Positions 10,760-20,022 of a stretch of 64,000 nucleotides of DNA are shown piece after piece. This DNA comes from Neorhizobium vignae. Lineage in GTDB: Bacteria; Pseudomonadota; Alphaproteobacteria; Rhizobiales; Rhizobiaceae. The number at the start of each line of letters is the position of its first letter. The stretch's first letter is position 1. Below the pieces are notes generated by a model. That model saw nothing but the letters and a program-made list of their open reading frames with translations. It was not told the origin of the DNA and did no database searches. The stretch spans positions 1 through 64,000 of the forward strand of contig NZ_JNNU01000003.1 of the NCBI RefSeq assembly GCF_000732195.1. Direction: 5' to 3'. Position numbers and translations under genes: made by a program.

Positions 10760-10775
10760 TTGCAAGCGTGTGCAA
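10760..10775. promoter_or_regulatory. LacI-type operator, site 1
   Basis: TTGCAAGCGTGTGCAA is a 16-bp imperfect palindrome with TTGCA/TGCAA arms and a central CG, the usual layout for LacI-family operators. It lies 45 bases before the AfuA-like start, and the same sequence recurs inverted at 10858-10873. Confidence 0.65.
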
Positions 10776-10857
10776 TGGTTCCACGTCGCTGTGGATCTTG
10801 TCAATAACAATTTGCTAAAGAATCGAACCAGCGGCCGCATTTCCTGTCATCTGCTTG

Positions 10858-10873
10858 TTGCACTCGCTTGCAA
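10858..10873. promoter_or_regulatory. LacI-type operator, site 2
   Basis: TTGCACTCGCTTGCAA is the reverse complement of site 1 apart from one central base. It lies 34 bases before the LacI ATG. The two centres are 98 bp apart. Binding at both would allow looping and joint control of the transporter operon and autoregulation of the regulator. Confidence 0.65.
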
Positions 10874-10906
10874 AAATAGGCATTGATTGAGGCAAGGGAG
10901 AGGGCG

Positions 10907-11908
10907 ATGAGCCGCAAGATTTTTGTCAGCGCCAAGGAAGTCGCTGACCGGGCCGGTGTGTCCAGGTCGGCCGTTTCGCGCACGTTTACGCCCGGTGCAA
11001 GTGTTTCGGAGGAGACAAGGCGACGGGTGATCGAGGCGGCCGAGGCTCTGGGTTATCATGTCAACCACCTCGCCCGCGGGCTGATGCGCAATGAAAGCGG
11101 CATCGTCTGCCTGATCGTTTCAGAACTCGACACGCCCTACCGCGCCAGCCTCATCCGGGCGCTCACCGGCCAGCTCCAGAGCGCCTCGAAGATCGCCATG
11201 CTGATCAATACCGACCGCTCCGACGACAGCGTCGACCAGGCGCTCCGCCAGGCGATCAGCTACCGCGCCGATGCGTCGATCATCCTCTCCGGCATGCCGG
11301 ACAGGTCGATCACCGATCTCTGCCTGAAGAGCGGACAAAGGCTTGTGCTGATCAACCGCGACGAGGATCGGGAGGGCGCCCTGATGATCAACCTCAATGA
11401 TCGTGATGCGGCCCGGCGTAGCTTCATCGCCTTGCTGCGCGCCGGCTGTCGCAACTTCGCCTTCGCCAATTCCGAAGCGATGACGCCGAGCCTGATGGCC
11501 CGCGAGGAGGGTTTTCGTGCTGCCGGTCGCGAACATGGCCTGGAGGTGACCGTCGAGCGTTTCGGCTCGACCACCTATCAGAGCGGCGCGGTGCTGGCAC
11601 AGCGGCTGCTCACCCGCGAGAAGCGGCCGGACGCAATCTTCTGCGTCAACGATCTGCTTGCCTGTGGCTTGATGGATGCCGCCCGGCATCAGTTCAACCT
11701 TGTGGTACCGTCCGAACTCTGCGTCGTCGGCTTCGACGACATCGAGCAGGCATCCTGGTCCTCCTACAATCTGACGACCTTTGCCCAGCCCGTCGACCGC
11801 ATTGCAGCCGAAGCCGTGGCCTGGCTCGATCAGGTCACGCCGGTTCAGATGAACTCCCGAAGACTTGATGCCGACCTCATCTGGCGCGGATCGGTGAGAG
11901 GCGGCTGA
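10907..11908 (+). CDS. LacI-family transcriptional regulator
   Basis: This is a 333-residue repressor-type protein. The N-terminal helix-turn-helix (VSAKEVADRAGVSRSAVSRTF) and hinge region precede a periplasmic-binding-protein-like effector domain ending in the usual VVGFDDIE block. I chose the ATG at 10907 because AAGGGAGAGG lies directly upstream; a TTG at 10883 would precede the ribosome site. It is divergent from the afu-ugp operon, and two near-identical operators lie between them. It most likely senses a substrate or metabolite of that operon. Confidence 0.92.
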   Translation: MSRKIFVSAKEVADRAGVSRSAVSRTFTPGASVSEETRRRVIEAAEALGYHVNHLARGLMRNESGIVCLIVSELDTPYRASLIRALTGQLQSASKIAMLINTDRSDDSVDQALRQAISYRADASIILSGMPDRSITDLCLKSGQRLVLINRDEDREGALMINLNDRDAARRSFIALLRAGCRNFAFANSEAMTPSLMAREEGFRAAGREHGLEVTVERFGSTTYQSGAVLAQRLLTREKRPDAIFCVNDLLACGLMDAARHQFNLVVPSELCVVGFDDIEQASWSSYNLTTFAQPVDRIAAEAVAWLDQVTPVQMNSRRLDADLIWRGSVRGG

Positions 11909-11947
11909 AGCGGCATGTGAGCATAGGCCAGGCCGTGCTCGCCTGCC

Positions 11948-13852
11948 TCACCTGGTACCGGAGAGGTTGAAGGCGGGGATCACCTGGCCTTGCGTGCGGA
12001 ACAGTTGCTCGAGCTCGGCCACATCCGGGCATGCCGGGACGGACTGCAGAAAGGCCGGGTCGACCTCGTCATTGGGGAGCGCGATGACCGCCGCGGCAAG
12101 CAGCGTCACCCCTGCCTCGATCTGTCCACGGAGCTGGGGAAGAAGCGTCTTTGCGTGAATGAGATTGGTATTGGCGATCGGGCTCATGGCATGGCCCTCC
12201 CGCCTCAAGGCAGGTGAGAGGTCGACGATCGCGCTGGTGTCGGTCCGACCATACCAGACGGCCAGACCTTCGCCTCGGCTGGCGATGTCGGCCTGGAAAT
12301 CCGCCTGTTCGATGGCAAAGCCGCCCTCCGACGTTTGCAGAGCGCGAGGCGCGGCAATGCGGTGGATGCGGATATGCCACGGGTTGGCCGGAACCAGCCA
12401 TGTCTCCACCGTGACGTCGCTCCAGGGCTTCCAGCGGGAATAGAGCCTGTCGCCGGCGATCAGCGCCTGCTCGAGCGTTTCGCGCATGCGGAAATGCACG
12501 CCGTCGTCGGAGAGGCCCAGCATCCCGTCAAGACTTGCGGCCGCGAAATGCCGGTCATTGGCCTCGATGTTGAAGGCGTAGCGGGTGGAATAGACGAATT
12601 TCGAGTATTTCTCGTTGGCGCCGCGCATCTTGTCGTGCTGCTGACCGGAGGCAAGGACGACGACATTGCCGGGCGTATGCATGGCGACCATGCCGGGCTC
12701 CTTGAGCGGAACAGGATTCGCAAAGGAAGGGGCTGGCGCTTCTTCTGCCAGCCAGAACGGATGGTCGTTAGGCAGAGCCAGCGGCAGGAAGAATTTCAGC
12801 GCCCAATAGGGAGAGCCTGCGGAGTTGTAGCTCTCGCTCATCAGCAGATTGGGATAGCCGTAGCCGATCGACAACACGCCGTCGCGGTCGGCGATCGGAA
12901 GCGTCGACCACCAGCGGATATGACGCATGTAGTAGCCCTTGATCTCGGCCCAGGGCAGGGCCTCGACGCCCGCAAACGCCAATGCGCCCCAGAAGCCACC
13001 TGCGGCAAACCGGTATGTCTGGCTGCGCCCGAAGGCAAGCGCGGCACCATCCGGGCCGAACCAGTGGCGGATATCCCGGGCAAAGACACGGGCTCGCTCG
13101 CGATAGGCATCGCCGCGCGCAGTATCGGCCTTCGCGAGCACCGAATAGATCAGCGCATAAAAATGCAGGGCGAAGGGGATATAGTGGTCGACGCGCTTGA
13201 CCGGCCCGTCGCGATACCAGCCTTCGCCGAGCCGGAAGGCCTCGGTCTCGTCGAGATAGGTCTCCGTCATGGACCGGTCGAAGCTTATGCCGACGCGCGT
13301 CAGGCCGAGATCGATGAGAACCCGGAAGAATTTCCAGTTGTTGTCGATGAATTCCTTGTCGCGGGCCGACAGAAGATAGGCTGCGACGGTTTTCTTCTCT
13401 CCTTCGCCGAGCGGATCCCAGATATGTTCGGGCACCATGGCAAGCGCAAAACCGACCGCGGCCAGTTCCACCTGACGCTGGTCGCGATCTGAGATATCGC
13501 CCCAATATTCCGGATGAGAGGGATCGGTGCCGTTTGCAAGGCCGCGGCGGTAGAGGTCCCAATGCGGAAAATCATGGCCTCCGGCTGCGAGCGGCACGAT
13601 CCCCCAGAGCGGTCGGGCGAAACCTTCAAGGTCGGCCGCGGCACGGTCGAAATGCGCCCCGGTCGCGCTCAGGCGGACCCGTGCGCCGCCTTGCGAAAAA
13701 TAGGGAAGAAGCGGTTTGAACAGATCCAGCACCGCCTTGCCAAGGTCGGCTCGGGAAAGAAGAGGGTTCCCGCAAAGGGGATTGGCTCTAACTGGGTCGT
13801 AGATCACGGGCAAACCATTTTCATCGAAAAAAAAGAGACCCGCGGAGGACAT
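11948..13852 (-). CDS. DUF2264 domain protein, probable sugar-catabolic enzyme
   Basis: This 634-residue soluble protein matches the DUF2264 family, typically found with uronide and pectin catabolism genes. Family-like blocks include ANPLCGNPLLSRADL near residues 23-37, the HDFPHWDLYRRGLANGTDP region and SMTETYLDETEAFRLGEGWY. Its biochemical role is not established, though the fold appears to be an alpha/alpha toroid as in glycoside hydrolases and lyases. The start is doubtful: the ATG at 13852 lies inside a strong terminator hairpin and its first 20 residues are unlike the family, so GTG at 13807 or TTG at 13813 may be real. It is the last gene of the GH88 importer operon. Confidence 0.82.
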   Translation of the reverse strand: MSSAGLFFFDENGLPVIYDPVRANPLCGNPLLSRADLGKAVLDLFKPLLPYFSQGGARVRLSATGAHFDRAAADLEGFARPLWGIVPLAAGGHDFPHWDLYRRGLANGTDPSHPEYWGDISDRDQRQVELAAVGFALAMVPEHIWDPLGEGEKKTVAAYLLSARDKEFIDNNWKFFRVLIDLGLTRVGISFDRSMTETYLDETEAFRLGEGWYRDGPVKRVDHYIPFALHFYALIYSVLAKADTARGDAYRERARVFARDIRHWFGPDGAALAFGRSQTYRFAAGGFWGALAFAGVEALPWAEIKGYYMRHIRWWSTLPIADRDGVLSIGYGYPNLLMSESYNSAGSPYWALKFFLPLALPNDHPFWLAEEAPAPSFANPVPLKEPGMVAMHTPGNVVVLASGQQHDKMRGANEKYSKFVYSTRYAFNIEANDRHFAAASLDGMLGLSDDGVHFRMRETLEQALIAGDRLYSRWKPWSDVTVETWLVPANPWHIRIHRIAAPRALQTSEGGFAIEQADFQADIASRGEGLAVWYGRTDTSAIVDLSPALRREGHAMSPIANTNLIHAKTLLPQLRGQIEAGVTLLAAAVIALPNDEVDPAFLQSVPACPDVAELEQLFRTQGQVIPAFNLSGTR

Positions 13853-13866
13853 GGCCTCCGCGGGTC
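13827..13866 (-). terminator. Rho-independent terminator after the sugar-binding-protein gene
   Basis: GACCCGCGGAGG at 13837-13848 pairs perfectly with CCTCCGCGGGTC at 13855-13866 (12-bp stem, 6-base loop). On the transcribed strand eight U residues follow. It begins just past the binding-protein stop at 13873 and overlaps the annotated start of the DUF2264 gene. Confidence 0.88.
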
Positions 13867-13872
13867 GGGCTG

Positions 13873-15153
13873 TTACTTGATGGCCTTCACGCCGTCGGTC
13901 ATTTCCTTCAGACCGCCGTCGATGGAGATGTTGTCGGTCATGATCGAGTCATGCGCACGGTTGAGGACTACTTCGATCTTTGCGGCATTCGGATTGACGG
14001 CCATTTCCAGGAAGGACTTGCCGGACTGCAGCGCGTCCTTGCTCGCCTGGTCCTGGGGGAAGCCCGGCAGCGATGCGATCTTGGCCGTGACTTCCGGCGT
14101 GCGGACGGTCGGGATCGTGCCGGTGCCGGCGATGATGGCCGCCCCTTCCGGGCCGGTGACGAACTTGATGAAGTCGAGCACCTCGGCCTTGTGAGCGGAG
14201 TTGGTGTTGACGGCGAGACCGGAAATCTGCGCTGCGGTCGTGCCTGCTGCCACGCCATCCGGATGCGGGAACTTCACGATCCCCCAGTTTTTGCTCTTCG
14301 ATTCACCGGAGGCGACCTTGGCGATCTGGGTGCCGACGAACCAGGTACCCATCGGCAGCATGCCGATCGTGCCGTTGAAGAACAGCGCCGAGTAGTGGGT
14401 ATTGGAGGTCTTCAGCGACCCATAGGACGGAACGACACCAGCCTTCTGCAGGGCAAGCGCGCGCTCATACCAAGGCTTCAGGAAAGCGTAGTCCGGACCC
14501 GCGAGGGTCTGCTTGCCGTCGAGGATGCCGGGAAGCTGAACCGTGGAGCGCCATGTGTGGAAGAGCGCGCCGTAGGTCTTGTTCGCCCCCATGCCGCCAG
14601 CGAGCTTTGTGGCGATCTGGTCGAACTGGGCCCAGGTCATGTCGTTGGTCGGGTAGGTAACACCGGCCTTGTCGAAAATGTCCTTGTTGTAATAGACGAC
14701 CCAGAAATCCGACCGGAACGGCAGGGCATAGATCTTGCCGTCGATCTTGAGCTCCTCGACGAGGCCGCCGAAGGATGCGGGATCGATCTTCTGTTCCGTC
14801 ATGAAGCCGGAGAGGTCCGAGATCGAGCCGGCGCGGACGAGGTTCGTGTAGTTCGGAACGTCCTTGACGGTGACGATGTCGATATCCTTGGAGCCGCCCG
14901 CGAGCTGCGTGGCGATCATCTGCTGGTAGTCCTGCGAACCGAGGTCCACGGATTCGAACTTAACGTTGGGATTCTTGGCCTGGTATGCCGCTATGAGCGG
15001 CTTGTAATAAGCCACCTTGTCCCAATCCCACAGCGCCCATTTGAGCGTCACGGCATTGCCCGACTGTGCGTATGCCGAGCTCGCGACCGACGTCGCCATG
15101 GCGAGACCCGCTATCGCCAACCTCACCGATCTCCCGAGTTTTTCCAAATACAT
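13873..15153 (-). CDS. family 1 carbohydrate ABC transporter, extracellular binding protein
   Basis: This is a 426-residue secreted binding protein with a signal peptide of about 29 residues (ending SSAYA) and ribosome site GAAGGAGAACGGA. Typical MalE/UgpB-like (SBP_bac_1) blocks are DIDIVTVKDV, ALPFRSDFWVVYYNKDIFDKAG and GIVKFPHPDG. With two MalFG-type permeases and an ATPase in the same operon it forms a complete importer. The GH88 enzyme and divergent lyase suggest an unsaturated oligouronide ligand. The terminator after it would favour its mRNA over that of the DUF2264 gene. Confidence 0.9.
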   Translation of the reverse strand: MYLEKLGRSVRLAIAGLAMATSVASSAYAQSGNAVTLKWALWDWDKVAYYKPLIAAYQAKNPNVKFESVDLGSQDYQQMIATQLAGGSKDIDIVTVKDVPNYTNLVRAGSISDLSGFMTEQKIDPASFGGLVEELKIDGKIYALPFRSDFWVVYYNKDIFDKAGVTYPTNDMTWAQFDQIATKLAGGMGANKTYGALFHTWRSTVQLPGILDGKQTLAGPDYAFLKPWYERALALQKAGVVPSYGSLKTSNTHYSALFFNGTIGMLPMGTWFVGTQIAKVASGESKSKNWGIVKFPHPDGVAAGTTAAQISGLAVNTNSAHKAEVLDFIKFVTGPEGAAIIAGTGTIPTVRTPEVTAKIASLPGFPQDQASKDALQSGKSFLEMAVNPNAAKIEVVLNRAHDSIMTDNISIDGGLKEMTDGVKAIK

Positions 15154-15183
15154 TCCGTTCTCCTTCCCTGAAGTGTCTCTGGA

Positions 15184-15915
15184 TTAGATATGCTTAGCGT
15201 CACCAGCATGCGGTTCGCGATGCGCCTGTATTGCCATTGGCAGGGCTAGAACCATGACCGCTGCCCGATGGACGCCGAATGTGACGGCGAACATTCCGAG
15301 TGAAAAATTGAGGGTGGCCGGCATGAACACGGACACCGGATAAAAAACGATATGCGCGAGCCAGAGCGCGGCCACGAATGCAAGCGCGCCGAGCGCCGGC
15401 AGCGGTCGCACGACCGAGGCGACGGCTGCCAGCCGCAGCAGCATCGGCGCCGAAAGATCACGCATCACCATCAGCACGACGAGATGGCAGGCCACGACGA
15501 CGATGAAAACCGTTGCGATCAGCGCAATCGTCAGCGGCAGGGCAAGGACGAGATTGTCTTTCGCGGTCGCGGCATAGGTGACGATCGCATAGACGCCGAG
15601 GCCGATCGCAAGGGTGAAGGCCAGGCCCCACGCGGTCGCACGCCAGAAATATCGGAAAAACGCTTCGACGAAATCCCGCAGGAGGTAGGTGTTGCGGTCT
15701 TCGACGAAGGCGACCGAAACGCGGGCGGTCGCAGCGATCGCAGCGGGGATGGTGACGACGAAGAGTGCGGCCAGAATGAACAGGATGTTCAATTTGACCA
15801 TCTCCCACCATTCGCGGGCGAATGTAGCGGCGAAAAGGGCAATACCGGTCTTCTTCGGCGCATTCTTCGGAATGCCCGGTCCTTCCTTCGTCCACATGTC
15901 ACGCAGCCATTGCAT
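15184..15915 (-). CDS. DUF624 (YesL-like) membrane protein
   Basis: This 243-residue protein has about five to six hydrophobic segments and a conserved N-terminal amphipathic stretch (FAREWWEMVKLNILFILAAL) typical of DUF624/YesL. In Bacillus, yesL sits in the rhamnogalacturonan operon, and family members usually accompany oligosaccharide ABC importers. No enzymatic motif is visible; a role as accessory membrane subunit is inferred. The ribosome site GAGGAAACGG precedes the ATG. It lies between the ATPase gene and the binding-protein gene of the operon. Confidence 0.85.
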   Translation of the reverse strand: MQWLRDMWTKEGPGIPKNAPKKTGIALFAATFAREWWEMVKLNILFILAALFVVTIPAAIAATARVSVAFVEDRNTYLLRDFVEAFFRYFWRATAWGLAFTLAIGLGVYAIVTYAATAKDNLVLALPLTIALIATVFIVVVACHLVVLMVMRDLSAPMLLRLAAVASVVRPLPALGALAFVAALWLAHIVFYPVSVFMPATLNFSLGMFAVTFGVHRAAVMVLALPMAIQAHREPHAGDAKHI

Positions 15916-15935
15916 GGCCGTTTCCTCCCGCTCGC

Positions 15936-17045
15936 CTAATAAAGGATCGAGCGCTCCGTTTGCCTGTCAAACAACTGCATATTGGTGGTGTCGACGACCA
16001 GCTTGACCTCGTCGCCGATCGCGCCCCTGAACCGGGGCGACACGCGCGCGATCAGGCTGCGTCCTCCGGCGATGATGTTGAGATGGATTTCCGAGCCCAT
16101 CGGTTCGGCCAGTTCCATGACCGCGCTGAAGGGCGCCAGGTTTTCCGGCGCGATATCGGCCGGCGGCAATTCGTGAAAATTCTCGGGCCGGATGCCGATG
16201 ACCAGATCGCGGCCTTCGTAGGGTGCGATGCGGCTTCTGTCGAAATGGGCCGGCAATGGCAGTTCCCGCCCGTCGAACAAGGCAAAATATCTCTCACCGC
16301 GCCGCTCGATCACCGATGGCATCATGTTCATCTGCGGTGCGCCGATGAAGCCGGCGACGAACATGTTGACCGGCCGATCATAGAGGTTCTGCGGCGTGTC
16401 GACCTGCTGGATATGCCCGTCCTTCATCACCACGATGCGATCCGCCATGGTCATCGCCTCGATCTGGTCGTGGGTGACGTAGATGAAGGTGGCATGCAGA
16501 CGCTTGTGCAGCTTGGTGATCTCGGCGCGCATGGTGCCGCGAAGCTTGGCGTCGAGATTGGAGAGCGGTTCGTCCAGCAGGAAGACCGCCGGATTGCGCA
16601 CCATGGCACGCCCGAGCGCGACGCGCTGGCGCTGGCCGCCGGACAGAGCCTTAGGCTTGCGGTTGAGAAGGTGCGTGATGTCGAGGATCCTTGCAGCGTC
16701 CTGAACCTGGCTGTCGATGAAATCCCGGGAGACTTTGCGAAGCTGCAGGCCGAAAGCCATGTTCTTGTAGACGGTCATATGCGGATAAAGCGCATAGTTC
16801 TGGAAGACCATGGCGATGTCGCGGTCCTTGGACGGCACATCGTTCATCAGGTCGCCGCCGATCTGGAGCTCGCCGCCGGAAATCTCCTCCAGCCCGGCGA
16901 TCATCCGCAGCGTCGTCGACTTGCCGCAACCCGAAGGGCCGACGAGAATGATGAATTCCTTGTCGGCGATCTCCAGATCGATGTCATGGACGACAGTGAG
17001 GGCGCCGTAGGACTTGTTCAGTTTTTTCAGTGAAATGCTGGCCAT
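15936..17045 (-). CDS. sugar ABC transporter ATP-binding protein (MsmK/UgpC type)
   Basis: This 369-residue MalK-like ATPase has Walker A at 36-44 (GPSGCGKST), LSGGQ at 134-138 and Walker B FLLDE at 155-159. A C-terminal regulatory domain with the IGIRPENFHEL block follows. It energises the importer formed by the permeases at 18232-20022 and the binding protein at 13873-15153. It follows the GH88 gene by 9 bases. Confidence 0.92.
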   Translation of the reverse strand: MASISLKKLNKSYGALTVVHDIDLEIADKEFIILVGPSGCGKSTTLRMIAGLEEISGGELQIGGDLMNDVPSKDRDIAMVFQNYALYPHMTVYKNMAFGLQLRKVSRDFIDSQVQDAARILDITHLLNRKPKALSGGQRQRVALGRAMVRNPAVFLLDEPLSNLDAKLRGTMRAEITKLHKRLHATFIYVTHDQIEAMTMADRIVVMKDGHIQQVDTPQNLYDRPVNMFVAGFIGAPQMNMMPSVIERRGERYFALFDGRELPLPAHFDRSRIAPYEGRDLVIGIRPENFHELPPADIAPENLAPFSAVMELAEPMGSEIHLNIIAGGRSLIARVSPRFRGAIGDEVKLVVDTTNMQLFDRQTERSILY

Positions 17046-17054
17046 CGGATTCTC

Positions 17055-18227
17055 TCACCAATAGGAAGACCAGGCGCGCGAGAGGCGCGTCAGGGCTTCC
17101 ATGTAATAATAGTCGCCCCAGGAGACGCACTCGTCGACGCCTTCGCCGCGGCAGGTGTTGTAGGGCGATTTTTTGGAATAGGTCCCGTTGAGGACAAGGC
17201 CGTTGGAGATGGCCGGATCCTTGACCGCATAGTGCTCGAAAAGGCTTTTCATCATGCGCCGCGCAAGCTCGCGGTAACGCGCGGCGGCGTCGGCCTCGAC
17301 AAGGTCGGCCATTTCGAGCAGTCCGCAGGCGACGATCGAGGCCGACGACGTATCGCGCGGCTCGCCGTCTCTCTCGGAGAACACCAGGTCCCAGTAAGGC
17401 ACCATGTCGGCCGGCAGCTTCTTGACATAGAAATCGAGAAGCCGGTCGAACGTTTTGCGATATTCGTCGATCGGCTCGTAACGATAGGAAAGCGCCATTC
17501 CGGCAATGCCCCATGCCTGCCCGCGCGCCCAGAAACTGTCGTCCTTGTAGCCCTGTTTCGTCGCACCGCGCACAGGCGCCCCGGTAACCGGATCCATGTA
17601 GAACGTATGATAGGTGGAATTGTCCGGCCTGACCGAATTGGCCAGCGTCGTGCGGGCATGGATGAGCGCGATGTCGCGGTATTTCGCATCGCCCGTCTCG
17701 CGGCTTGCCCAATAGAGCAACGGCAGGTTCAGCAGGCAGTCGATGATGTAACGGTATTCCTCCGCGACACCCTTGCGACCCCAGGCCTGGATGAACTGGC
17801 CGATCGGCTGGAAGCGCTCGATAAGCTGGTCCGCGGCCAGGATGGCTGCCTTGCGCCCATCCTCATCGCCGACCAGCTTCCATGCCGCGATGCACGACGG
17901 CGAATAGAGAAAGCCCATGTCGTGGTGGTCGGTCTCGATGCGGTTCTCGATCCTATGCAGGAAGCTCTGCACCTGGATCTGCGCCGCATGCTGAAAAACC
18001 TTGTTGCCCGTATGCTCGAACGCCAACCAGATTTCTCCCGGCCAGAAACCCGCGGTCCACTGGGTATTCTCGACGGCGGGATAAAAATTGCCGACGCTGG
18101 AATGGTTCTGGGACGCATAGGTGAAGGCCGGCAGATTGCGCCGGATCTGGGCGACGGCGAGATCGAGCGCTGCCTTGACCTCGGCATCGGTGATCGGTTG
18201 GGGAGCGATCTGCACAACGGCATTCAT
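17055..18227 (-). CDS. GH88 family unsaturated glucuronyl/galacturonyl hydrolase
   Basis: This is a 390-residue cytoplasmic enzyme that would split the unsaturated uronic acid from the non-reducing end of oligosaccharides made by polysaccharide lyases. HHDMGFLYSPSCIAAWKL puts a catalytic Asp at 103 (equivalent to Asp88 of the Bacillus GL1 enzyme) and IIDCLLNLPLLYWAS puts the second Asp at 163 (Asp149). The SFWARGQAWGIAG, DTSSASIVACGLLEMA and CVSWGDYYYMEAL blocks are also typical. It has no signal peptide, so it acts on imported oligosaccharides. It lies among the importer genes, 4 bases after the second permease. Sequence alone does not separate pectin, hyaluronan, gellan or xanthan fragments as substrate. 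Confidence 0.92.
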   Translation of the reverse strand: MNAVVQIAPQPITDAEVKAALDLAVAQIRRNLPAFTYASQNHSSVGNFYPAVENTQWTAGFWPGEIWLAFEHTGNKVFQHAAQIQVQSFLHRIENRIETDHHDMGFLYSPSCIAAWKLVGDEDGRKAAILAADQLIERFQPIGQFIQAWGRKGVAEEYRYIIDCLLNLPLLYWASRETGDAKYRDIALIHARTTLANSVRPDNSTYHTFYMDPVTGAPVRGATKQGYKDDSFWARGQAWGIAGMALSYRYEPIDEYRKTFDRLLDFYVKKLPADMVPYWDLVFSERDGEPRDTSSASIVACGLLEMADLVEADAAARYRELARRMMKSLFEHYAVKDPAISNGLVLNGTYSKKSPYNTCRGEGVDECVSWGDYYYMEALTRLSRAWSSYW

Positions 18228-18231
18228 GACG

Positions 18232-19068
18232 TTAACCCTTGAGGCCCGACGAGGCGACGCCTTCGACGAAGAAGCGCTGCAGCGACAGGAAGACGATCAG
18301 GACGGGAATGAGGGCGACGACCGATGCCGCCATGATCAGCCCGTACTCGGCGGAATATTGCGAGATGAACATGCGCAGGCCGATCTGGATCGTCTTCAGC
18401 TCGGTCTTGGTCAGATAGATCATCGGACCGAGGAAGTCGTTCCAGGTGGTGACGAAGGTGAAGATGGTGAGCGTCGAAAGTGCGGGCTTCGACAGCGGCA
18501 GCATGATGCGCGCCCAGATCTGATATTCGTTCATGCCGTCGATGCGCGCCGCTTCGCAAAGCTCCGTCGGGATCGACATGTAGAACTGCCGCATGAGGAA
18601 GACACCGAAAGCGGTGAAGGCCTGCAGGCAGATCAGTGCCAGGTGCGTATTGTTCAGGCCGAATTCGCGCATCAGCAGGAACTGCGGCACCATGTAGACC
18701 TGCCAGGGCATGGCGATGGTCGCGATATAGCCGAGGAAAAGGGTGTTCTTGTAGGGAAAGTCGAGCTTGGCAAAGGCGTAGGCGGCGAAGCTCGACGTCA
18801 GCAGCTGGAGCAGGGTGACGATGATCGTCAGCTTCGATGTGTTGTAGATGAAGAGGCCAAGCGGGATCTTCGTCCAGATGTCCACGTAGTTCTGCCACTG
18901 TGGTTGCGACGGAATCCACTCGATCGGGAAAACGAAGACGTCTCGGCTGAGTTTCAGCGAGGCTGACAGCATCCAGGCGAAAGGCATCAGCATCACGGCG
19001 GTGATGACGATGACAGTCGCATAGACTGCAATGCTCTTGGTGGTGACCTTGCGTCCGGCAATCTTCAC
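18232..19068 (-). CDS. carbohydrate ABC transporter permease, MalG type
   Basis: This 278-residue permease has about six hydrophobic segments and an EAA loop containing EAARIDGMNEYQIWARIMLP. The start is a GTG at 19068, preceded by GGGAGGATTGATCC inside the end of the upstream permease gene. It pairs with the MalF-type permease upstream as the channel of the uronide importer. Confidence 0.9.
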   Translation of the reverse strand: MKIAGRKVTTKSIAVYATVIVITAVMLMPFAWMLSASLKLSRDVFVFPIEWIPSQPQWQNYVDIWTKIPLGLFIYNTSKLTIIVTLLQLLTSSFAAYAFAKLDFPYKNTLFLGYIATIAMPWQVYMVPQFLLMREFGLNNTHLALICLQAFTAFGVFLMRQFYMSIPTELCEAARIDGMNEYQIWARIMLPLSKPALSTLTIFTFVTTWNDFLGPMIYLTKTELKTIQIGLRMFISQYSAEYGLIMAASVVALIPVLIVFLSLQRFFVEGVASSGLKG

Positions 19069-19071
19069 GGA

Positions 19072-20022
19072 TCAATCCTCCCTCTGTCGGCGGAACTGGA
19101 CGACCGTGACCGCCAGTACGAGAAAGAAGAGAACGAGCGCGATCATGCTGGAATAGCCGAGATCCCAGGAAATGAAGGCTTCGTTGTAGATGTGATAAAC
19201 GAGGACCAGCGTCGAGGTGCCGGGGCCGCCCTGGGTGATCATGTAGATCTGATCGAAGACCTTGAACGACTGGATGGTCAGCATGACCGTGACGAAGAAG
19301 GTCGTCGGCCCGAGCTGCGGCACGGTGACATAGACAAACTTCTGCCACGAATTCGCACCGTCGAGATCGGCCGCCTCGTAAAGCTCGGAATTGATGCCCT
19401 GCAGCCCGGCGAGATAGATGACCATGTAATAGCCCATGCTCTTCCAGACGCCGAAAAGGATGACCGTCACCATCGCCCAATGCCGGTCGGCTGCCCAGCC
19501 CGGCATGTCCTTGGGGTCCAGGCCGAGCGTATAGAGGATCATGTTCACCGGCCCCATTTCGGGGTTGAAGATCATGTTCCAGACCACGGCGACGGCCACC
19601 AGCGAAGCGACGTAGGGAAAGAACATCGCCGTGCGGAAGAAGTCGCGCCCGAAGATCTTCTGATTCAGCAGGATCGCCAGGCCGAGCGCGCAGGCGAGCG
19701 TCGCCGGGACCGAGACGACCGTATAGATGATCGTGTTCCAGAACGCGGCAATGAAGACCTTGTCTTCGAACAGCCGCCAGAAATTGTCGAGGCCAGCGAA
19801 GGTGATCGCATTGGAGCCGTCCCAATGCATGAACGCCAGCACGAAGGCGAACAGGATCGGCCCGAGCGTAAAGACGGCAAAACCGAGGAAATTCGGGGCG
19901 AGGAAGGAGTAGGCGACCAGCGCGCTCTGTATCTTGCGCCGGCGGCGCGACAACACCTTGCTCGGCCGCCGGGACGCGGCCGGCGCATCACCTGCGGCAA
20001 TGGTCGAATTCGATATGGACAC
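19072..20022 (-). CDS. carbohydrate ABC transporter permease, MalF type
   Basis: This 316-residue permease has an N-terminal basic stretch (SRRRRKIQ), about six membrane segments and an EAA loop (YEAADLDGANSWQKFVYVTVP). The start is GTG at 20022 with ribosome site GGAGGGATAAA. It is the first gene of the operon and is divergent from the heparinase-like gene; the shared 220-bp region carries a candidate GntR/FadR-type site. Confidence 0.9.
   Translation of the reverse strand: MSISNSTIAAGDAPAASRRPSKVLSRRRRKIQSALVAYSFLAPNFLGFAVFTLGPILFAFVLAFMHWDGSNAITFAGLDNFWRLFEDKVFIAAFWNTIIYTVVSVPATLACALGLAILLNQKIFGRDFFRTAMFFPYVASLVAVAVVWNMIFNPEMGPVNMILYTLGLDPKDMPGWAADRHWAMVTVILFGVWKSMGYYMVIYLAGLQGINSELYEAADLDGANSWQKFVYVTVPQLGPTTFFVTVMLTIQSFKVFDQIYMITQGGPGTSTLVLVYHIYNEAFISWDLGYSSMIALVLFFLVLAVTVVQFRRQRED

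Noticed and set aside
10801..10860. Possible small RNA in the divergent promoter region
   Set aside because: No terminator-like hairpin with U-tract and the space is taken up by two promoters and operators.
18224..19825. 533-codon minus-strand frame across two permease genes
   Set aside because: Frame-shifted shadow of the MalF and MalG genes, rich in Arg, His and Asp without hydrophobic segments.
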